DNA of 9,456 nt from Gammaproteobacteria bacterium (lineage in GTDB: Bacteria; Pseudomonadota; Gammaproteobacteria; UBA6429; Thiohalophilaceae). Numbering within the stretch: the first letter of the stretch is position 1; each line of letters starts with the position of its first letter. Positions 6,182-9,456 of the stretch are shown here, piece by piece. A model generated the notes under the pieces. It had not been told where the DNA came from. It worked only from the letters and a program-made list of their open reading frames with translations, and made no database searches. The translations under genes and the position numbers were made by a program. The DNA lies in NCBI GenBank assembly GCA_003233255.1, contig QILH01000227.1, positions 1 to 9,456 on the forward strand. The letters run 5' to 3'.

Positions 6182-6344
6182 CGAGATAGAGATTGTGTTG
6201 GGGTGTGAAGCGCCTGTTTTAACGACCCTGTTAGTATCGAGCGTAAGCCGTTGCGGGGGCAAAAGCAGTCCTGAGAAAGTGAATGCCCTATACTGCTAAT
6301 GTGTTCATCAACCTATAAATAGAATATAGAATCGGGCCACGCTT

Positions 6345-6724
6345 AATTACCCGCAATGCAAAAATTGCTTCGCCAGCTCTAAGGTGGGTGCCTTGGGGCC
6401 AATATCCCGACGAGATCCCCCCAAATTTGTATGCCATGGGTTCGCAGAGGCTTGGACGATCTTCCCCGCCATCATCAACCATCTGGACTCGAGCCAATGA
6501 TCCCTGGCCGCAATTTCTGCGTCAAGCTCAGCTCCAGCAGCGAACAAGAAGTCGAAAAAATGCTCTGGTCGGTGCGTTGGGGCGGCGACACTCTGATGAA
6601 TCTATCCACCTGCAAAAACACCCACGAAGCCAGAGAATGGATTTTACGAAACCCGCCGAATAGTGAGCCTCCTATATTGGGCGTTGTCAGCGAGGTTTAT
6701 CCACAAACCAGATCGTATGGGTGA
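6345..6724 (+). pseudogene. thiC: Relic of thiC (phosphomethylpyrimidine synthase)
   Basis: Intact ThiC makes the pyrimidine half of thiamine with a radical-SAM cluster; its length is about 600 residues. Only a decayed internal segment is here. Conserved ThiC blocks appear in order but in different frames. These are GANIP at 6395, DEIPP at 6409, PKFV...FPAIINHLDS at 6420-6491 (compare family PEFV...IPANINHPxS), then EPMIPGRNFCVKL from 6491. From there one frame runs on with EQEVEKMLWSVRWGGDTLMN, LSTCKNTHEAREWILRN (compare RWGADTVMDLSTG and HETREWILRNSP), diverging before a stop near 6722. At least three frameshifts, a lost segment after VK (normally INANIGNS) and the missing rest of the protein, including the C-terminal Fe-S cysteines, make it non-functional. 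Matches are from memory of the family; the 5' edge is uncertain (a possible GIITPEME relic begins near 6345). Confidence 0.8.
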
Positions 6725-6857
6725 GTGAAAATACGACGCCCATCTCATCCCGCGCAGCGAGTATCAAACCTCCGAATTTATTGATTTTTTAATGAGGTGA
6801 TCTGGCCAGTAAAGACGCCTTACCTACCAGAATCAACAAATTTATGAGGAATCTCCA

Positions 6858-8297
6858 ATGAAAATTCAATCTATCCATAGTTTAAAAGGCGTGTTGTTAT
6901 TAAGCGGAGCCGTTTTCCTGACGGCCTGTGGTGGCGGCGGCGATAGCGGTGGTACACCAGGCGGGCGCATCGAACAGAATGCGGTTTACATCAACACCGC
7001 ACAGAACACGGTCATGGCTGCACGCGATGATGGCAGCATCACTCCGTTTGGCCTGGTCAGCATAACGGGGGGTCAGCCATTTGATCTGTCGGTATCACCG
7101 GACAGTCTTCATGTGGCGTTCGAGGCTACCAACAGTGCCGGCATTACCAACCTTTATGTCACTCACAGCAATGGAGCTTATTTTACTCAGGTCACGAACC
7201 TGCCGACGGGCCGTTCCATCAGGGCGGTTGCCTGGTCACCGGATGGTGATCAACTGGTTTATCTGGCGGATGCGTTAGAGGCAAATAAGCAGGAATTGTT
7301 CAAGACAACCATGGCATTTGATAGCTCACAAAATATTAGTGCGAGCAATGTACGCATCAGTGGCAGCATCAGTAGTTCAGTGTTGGATATTGCTGACCCC
7401 AGCTGGTCACCCGACGGCAGTAAAATCGCTTATTTAGTCACGAACAGCAACTACAGCACGGCGAATAAAGTCATTGGCGTGAATTATCACGATGTCAGTA
7501 TTGGCGGGCGACATAGCGTGCGTCTATCAACACCGGTCAGCTTTCCCGCTTATCAGGATATCACGGGTTATGCCTGGTCAGCGGATGGTAATCGTCTGGC
7601 GTATTTAAGCAATCCTGCCAACAATTTCCTTGAGAATGTGTATCAGATTGACTTCACTGCCGGATCATTAACGCCTGCTGCGGGGACTCTGCAAAGCGGC
7701 TATTCCGTGGTTGAGGTGGCGTATTCAGCTGACAGCCAGTCACTGGCTACCCGACGCGTTAATGTCGGTGCCAGCCAGTACCGCCTGAGGATCGAAAATA
7801 CAGCCAGCGGCAGCGAAATTTATACCGCTAATTCGGCGGGCAGGATCTCGCGTATGAAATGGGGCAACCAGACATCGGTGCTGGCCTATCGGGTAGAAAA
7901 TGACGCAACTGGAAACTATTCGCTTAACGTTGCCGATCTGGATCGCGCTGTTTACGACATCGACTTGCATAACGGCGACACCAGTGGCGAAAATGCCCTT
8001 TCATTTCAGTGGTCGCATGATGACGATCGGCTCGCACTGACAACCCAGGGTACGAGTTCACCATTTATTATGCGTCTGCGGGCCTATAATGTGTCTTCTC
8101 GCAATTCGGTACTGCTCTCCACCATGCCCAGTGGTCGTTTAATCGGAGGCCCACGTTGGTCGCTGGACGATCAACGTATCGCCTTTAACTCCGCAGAGGC
8201 AGGATGCCGTAATGCACAGGTGCATTCCACGCCCGCCACTTCATCGAACGTGATTAACCTGGATGATATTGATTGTCCCCGAGGTTTTGTTTACTAA
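6858..8297 (+). CDS. Lipoprotein with TolB-like beta-propeller
   Basis: A 479-residue protein starting at an ATG with GAGGA 7 bases upstream. The signal peptide ends in the lipobox LTAC (Cys24), followed by GGGGDSGGTPGG. Residue +2 is Gly, which favours the outer membrane under the Lol rule. The rest is a PD40/TolB-type beta-propeller: repeated WS(P/A)DG-like turns followed by xxIAYL strands at about residues 80, 126, 183, 240, 290, 333, 385 and 432. Examples are VAWSPDGDQLVYL, PSWSPDGSKIAYL and YAWSADGNRLAYL, suggesting seven or eight blades. Two cysteines near the end (Cys450, Cys473) could form a disulfide that closes the ring. Such propellers usually mediate protein or ligand binding; no enzymatic residues are recognised. 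It is a single gene with its own terminator and is not in a tol-pal cluster, so it is not TolB itself. Confidence 0.87.
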   Translation: MKIQSIHSLKGVLLLSGAVFLTACGGGGDSGGTPGGRIEQNAVYINTAQNTVMAARDDGSITPFGLVSITGGQPFDLSVSPDSLHVAFEATNSAGITNLYVTHSNGAYFTQVTNLPTGRSIRAVAWSPDGDQLVYLADALEANKQELFKTTMAFDSSQNISASNVRISGSISSSVLDIADPSWSPDGSKIAYLVTNSNYSTANKVIGVNYHDVSIGGRHSVRLSTPVSFPAYQDITGYAWSADGNRLAYLSNPANNFLENVYQIDFTAGSLTPAAGTLQSGYSVVEVAYSADSQSLATRRVNVGASQYRLRIENTASGSEIYTANSAGRISRMKWGNQTSVLAYRVENDATGNYSLNVADLDRAVYDIDLHNGDTSGENALSFQWSHDDDRLALTTQGTSSPFIMRLRAYNVSSRNSVLLSTMPSGRLIGGPRWSLDDQRIAFNSAEAGCRNAQVHSTPATSSNVINLDDIDCPRGFVY

Positions 8298-8322
8298 ACG
8301 GGTCTGCTCAAGCGGACAGCAG

Positions 8323-8358
8323 AACGAAAAAAGCCCACTTTGTTGGGTTTTTTTCGTT
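8323..8358 (+). terminator. Intrinsic terminator of the propeller lipoprotein gene
   Basis: Arms AACGAAAAAAGCCCA (8323-8337) and TGGGTTTTTTTCGTT (8344-8358) pair fully with one G-T wobble around the loop CTTTGT. The stem contains the T-run itself, an A-rich/T-rich layout that can also work in reverse. A smaller hairpin, GTCTGC-TCAA-GCGGAC (8302-8317), lies just upstream. It begins 25 bp past the stop codon at 8297. Confidence 0.8.
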
Positions 8359-8381
8359 TCATTCTGGCTTGTGATGATGGG

Positions 8382-8617
8382 GTAATACGTCAAACTGAAC
8401 CCGTATTCAAAGCACTCAATGCCACCGAGGCGCAGTATGTCGTGGTTGGCGCTATCGCGACAATATTACACGGCTATGTGCGGGCAAGCTCAGGTTAAAG
8501 GTGTGTTTACTAGATGATTTAATCGCGATGAAACAGCAGGTCGGGCGACACAAAGACCTGGCTGATATCGAGCAATTGACTAAAATTAAAGAATATGAAA
8601 AAGGCCGATCAAATTAA
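8382..8617 (+). pseudogene. Relic of a nucleotidyltransferase gene
   Basis: Two ends of a small nucleotidyltransferase-fold protein (MNT/AbiEii-like, usually about 140-190 residues) are joined by a deletion. The first part, EPVFKALNATEAQYVVVGAI followed by ATILHGYVRAS (from 8397), matches the family N-terminus around the G-G/S-x-A motif and stops at 8496. The second, LKVCLLDDLIAMKQQVGRHK followed by DLADIEQL, in another frame up to the stop at 8615-8617, is the typical C-terminus. The catalytic DxD region between them, roughly 90 residues, is missing, and no good start codon precedes EPVF. The protein cannot be active. Relatives serve as toxins of two-gene systems or as uncharacterised nucleotidyltransferases. 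The 3' end overlaps the next small gene. Confidence 0.7.
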
Positions 8618-8774
8618 ATAACCGGAAGCCGACTGGCCCGTGACCTATGAACAGGTCGAAGAGGAGCAGTTACGCGAAATGCTGGAAGCCACGCCTGCGC
8701 AGCGTTTGGCGATGGCCGAAGAGCTGGCGGAGTTGGTCGTGTTGGCGCATTCGGCCAGGAAAAATAAAGATTAA
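8595..8774 (+). pseudogene. Small partner gene of the nucleotidyltransferase, interrupted by TAA
   Basis: The ATG at 8595 overlaps the end of the nucleotidyltransferase relic by 23 bases, a layout typical of co-translated partner genes. The frame reads MKKADQIK, then TAA at 8619-8621, then PEADWPVTYEQVEEEQLREM ... ATPAQRLAMAEELAELVVLA and ends at 8774, 58 residues in all without the stop. The downstream part is acidic and helical, and resembles short proteins encoded beside nucleotidyltransferase genes (VTxEQxEREQ ... TPAQRL motif). The stop probably replaced a glutamine codon. Whether this was an antitoxin is unknown. It decayed together with its neighbour. Confidence 0.55.
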
Positions 8775-9023
8775 CGGTATCCAACATATTCGGCCCGTCA
8801 GTCAGGGCACGATGGGCATGTTAGATTGCCGCCAAATCAGGTGCCCTGCAAAATAAACCAGAACCCCCACAAGCCCTTTCTTCAATTCAACGGACTACAA
8901 GCATAATAAAAAAACGTTTATACTAATCAGATTGCTGATTTGTAGTTTTAAAGAAATAACTAGAAAAATTTAAAACGGCAACGGCAAGCAGCGAATAATT
9001 AAAAACTTTATTAAGGGGGATAC
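8775..9023. other. Intergenic region upstream of the last lipoprotein gene
   Basis: No gene is recognised. A TATACT box (8919-8924) could serve as a -10 but has no clear -35 partner. AATCAG-ATTG-CTGATT (8925-8940) is a perfect 6-bp inverted repeat immediately after it, a possible operator. The part before 8880 looks like non-coding or decayed sequence after the small partner gene. Confidence 0.35.
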
Positions 9024-9456
9024 ATGTCAATTTCATCTAATCAAAGCTCATTTCGTATTTTGGCGATAGGCGCTAGCTTATTAAGTGCGTTACTATTTTC
9101 TGCGTGCGGCGGCGGTGATAGTACGACGCCGATCACTACTTCTGCAGACATTACTTACACAAGTGCAGCGGTATTAAGCGGTAATGTTAATCATTTAACT
9201 GCAATTGATGCCGCACCTGAAATCTCATCGGATTATCTGGAATTATATTTCCATAGTGACCGAAGCGGAAACTTTGATATTTATGTCGCCACGCGCACCG
9301 ATGTCAGTCAGGCATGGGGCGTCGCTACCGCTGTTGCTGAATTGAATACCGCATCAAATGATGTCGCACCGGCACTTTCAAGTGATGGCTTGACGATGAT
9401 CTTTGCCTCCAATCGAGCCGGTGGACAGGGTGGGAATGACCTATATGTAAGTACGC
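9024..9456 (+). CDS. Second propeller-type lipoprotein, N-terminal part
   Basis: The gene runs off the window; 144 residues are visible. The ATG at 9024 has AAGGGGG (9013-9019) just upstream. The signal peptide ends in the lipobox FSAC (Cys28), followed by GGGDSTTP. After a Ser/Thr-rich linker two PD40-type repeats are visible, PEISSDYLELYFHSDRSGNF followed by DIYVATR, and PALSSDGLTMIFASNRAGGQ followed by GNDLYVS. This spacing (S-x-DG ... F/YxSxRxGxxDIYV) is typical of TolB-like or OmpA-associated WD40-like propellers. It shares architecture, but not close sequence, with the lipoprotein at 6858-8297. The binding partner and total length are unknown. Confidence 0.85.
   Translation, partial: MSISSNQSSFRILAIGASLLSALLFSACGGGDSTTPITTSADITYTSAAVLSGNVNHLTAIDAAPEISSDYLELYFHSDRSGNFDIYVATRTDVSQAWGVATAVAELNTASNDVAPALSSDGLTMIFASNRAGGQGGNDLYVST

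Larger units (their letters stand above)
5960..6344. other. AT-rich gene-free stretch with inverted repeats
   Basis: No reading frame here looks like a real gene. The stretch holds the upstream region of the minus-strand lipoprotein gene and three inverted repeats, listed separately. Toward its right end the bases CTGAGA (6271-6276) and CTGCTAATG (6293-6301) weakly recall a TPP riboswitch. That is discussed as a finding because a thiC relic follows. I could not choose a promoter for the lipoprotein gene with confidence. Confidence 0.5.

Noticed and set aside
6288..6547. Two overlapping minus-strand frames opposite the thiC relic
   Set aside because: They show no recognisable domain, while the plus strand carries ordered ThiC blocks.
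5297..8621. Reassignment of TAA to glutamine
   Set aside because: All intact genes whose end is visible stop with TAA at the expected family length, so TAA is the normal stop here.
8647..8856. Plus-strand frame starting MNRSKRSSYAKCW
   Set aside because: It is a shifted reading of the small partner gene; the frame with VTYEQVEEEQLREM and TPAQRLAMAEEL is the meaningful one.
1..9456. CRISPR array, tRNA, rRNA or insertion sequence
   Set aside because: No regularly spaced direct repeats, cloverleaf-like segments, rRNA motifs or transposase frames were seen on either strand.

Overview
The window reads as part of a gammaproteobacterial (or closely related proteobacterial) chromosome of moderate GC. 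The evidence is an HME-RND efflux subunit, NemR-like TetR and AraC regulators, a periplasmic thioredoxin-fold protein and several glycine-rich 'ACGGG' lipoproteins typical of aquatic Gram-negatives. No rRNA, tRNA, CRISPR array or intact mobile element is visible. The taxonomic call is an inference from protein style only.

Layout. At 1-1417 (+) lies the C-terminal part of a CzcA/CusA-type heavy-metal RND pump. Tail to tail with it is a TetR regulator (1423-2007, -). A 198-bp divergent intergenic region then carries a -35 box and two tandem 18-bp operator palindromes in front of a small cupin gene (2206-2634, +), so the likely circuit is TetR repressing the cupin gene. A 37-bp REP-like palindrome separates the cupin gene from a convergent exported protein with two thioredoxin folds (2731-3669, -). 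Divergent from that is an AraC-family regulator (3764-4600, +) whose promoter carries an inverted repeat over its -35 box. A strong terminator (4688-4716) closes the minus-strand lipoprotein gene that follows.

The right half (4733-9456) is a patchwork of lipoprotein genes and gene relics. It holds a Gly-rich lipoprotein with two PPC-like and two MopE-like calcium-type repeats, split by one in-frame TAA (4733-5959, -). Next comes an AT-rich gene-free stretch with several inverted repeats, then a frameshifted relic of thiC (about 6345-6724, +). An intact TolB-like beta-propeller lipoprotein with its own terminator follows (6858-8297, +). After it are relics of a nucleotidyltransferase gene and its small overlapping partner gene (8382-8774, +). 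The window ends in the start of a second propeller lipoprotein (9024 to the edge, +).

I see no clear new defence or biosynthetic system. The most informative points are gene decay in the right half (thiC relic, nucleotidyltransferase pair relic, two nonsense codons in otherwise open frames), the well-defined TetR operator pair on the cupin gene, and an RND pump lacking a normally conserved periplasmic segment. Every intact gene whose end is visible stops with TAA.
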